Assembly (NCBI GenBank): GCA_030532815.1
Contig: JAUNKI010000015.1
Coordinates: 1 to 6,596 of the forward strand
Direction: 5' to 3'
Source of the DNA: Leptotrichiaceae bacterium
Lineage (GTDB): Bacteria; Fusobacteriota; Fusobacteriia; Fusobacteriales; Leptotrichiaceae
Length of the DNA stretch: 6,596 nucleotides
Below the pieces are notes generated by a model that searched no databases, had not been told where the DNA came from, and saw nothing but the letters and a program-made list of their open reading frames with translations. Positions 6,417 through 6,596 of the stretch are shown in pieces. How positions within the stretch are numbered: the first letter of the stretch is position 1; each line of letters opens with the position of its first letter. Position numbers and translations under genes: made by a program.

Positions 6417-6546
6417 ATAATACAGCTAATTTCATTTCTCTAATTATCGTCGGATATCATTTATAAAGATTTATCCGCGTTTATCTTTGGAGTATTTTCA
6501 ATTAATTTTATTTATTATTAACTTTTGACTTATTTTCTCGGCAAAT

Positions 6547-6576
6547 AAAAAAACCGACTGGAAAAATTCCAGTCAG
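6547..6576 (-). terminator. Rho-independent terminator of a convergent gene beyond the right edge
   Basis: GACTGGAA (6556-6563) and TTCCAGTC (6567-6574) form a perfect 8-base stem with a 3-base loop. On the minus strand it extends by a U-G wobble and a C-G pair, and the descending arm runs straight into seven T (complement of 6547-6553). This is the best terminator in the window. It points leftward, so it should end a minus-strand gene whose stop lies at or beyond 6596, convergent with yitT. Confidence 0.85.
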
Positions 6577-6596
6577 CTTTCAAAACTTTATATAAA

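Larger units (their letters stand above)
6164..6596. other. Gene-free region at right edge with several inverted repeats
   Basis: No credible coding frame is seen on either strand. Short frames such as the minus-strand one starting near 6430 end within about seven codons. The region holds a hairpin after yitT, a 143-base palindromic element, a possible pseudoknot (6451-6488) and a leftward terminator at the edge. No tRNA or other RNA gene is recognised. Confidence 0.7.

Noticed and set aside
1..6596. CRISPR array, toxin-antitoxin pair, phage or defence genes
   Set aside because: There are no regularly spaced direct repeats, and every substantial gene belongs to a metabolic, transport or hypothetical housekeeping-type family.

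Overview
This is a very AT-rich bacterial window, with intergenic DNA close to homopolymeric A/T and G/C largely confined to genes. Four genes lie on the minus strand and one on the plus strand. Codon choice is strongly A/T-ended. The IMP dehydrogenase, AbgT transporter, free-standing B3/B4-domain protein and YitT protein are all of types found in fermentative anaerobes. I infer a member of the Fusobacteriota, most likely Leptotrichiaceae. A low-GC Firmicute is not excluded, because no taxonomically decisive marker such as rRNA is present.

Layout. Positions 1-380 hold no gene. They contain a strong A/T-rich terminator (297-336) for the leftward gene cluster, and further left a possible leftward promoter followed by three mutually complementary segments that could form alternative hairpins. 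The leftward cluster, in transcription order, is guaB (4948-3479), a secreted charged helical protein with two Spy/LTXXQ-like repeats (3448-2861), an AbgT-family transporter (2785-1205) and a B3/B4-domain protein (1091-381). Gaps are 30, 75 and 113 bases and no convincing terminator lies between the genes, so they may form one transcription unit driven by an extended -10 promoter near 5033-5062. Extra control upstream of abgT is possible, where there is a 21-base imperfect palindrome. The 360-base divergent region (4949-5308) carries that promoter and, facing right, a perfect-consensus promoter (TTGACA, 17 bases, TATAAT) for the YitT-family membrane protein (5309-6163).

The right end (6164-6596) has no gene. 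It holds a small hairpin after yitT, a 143-base palindromic MITE-like element with perfect 12-base ends that is followed by a T-run and so could act as the yitT terminator, a possible pseudoknot, and a clear leftward terminator at the edge belonging to a convergent gene outside the window.

Functionally, GuaB makes XMP for guanine nucleotides. AbgT-family pumps move p-aminobenzoyl-glutamate (a folate breakdown product) or export antimetabolites. B3/B4 proteins resemble the editing domain of phenylalanyl-tRNA synthetase. A purine/folate link between guaB and the transporter is attractive but inferential. I see no defence system, CRISPR array, prophage or clearly new multi-gene system. The most unusual items are the MITE-like element, the duplicated Spy-like protein and several candidate RNA/operator structures.
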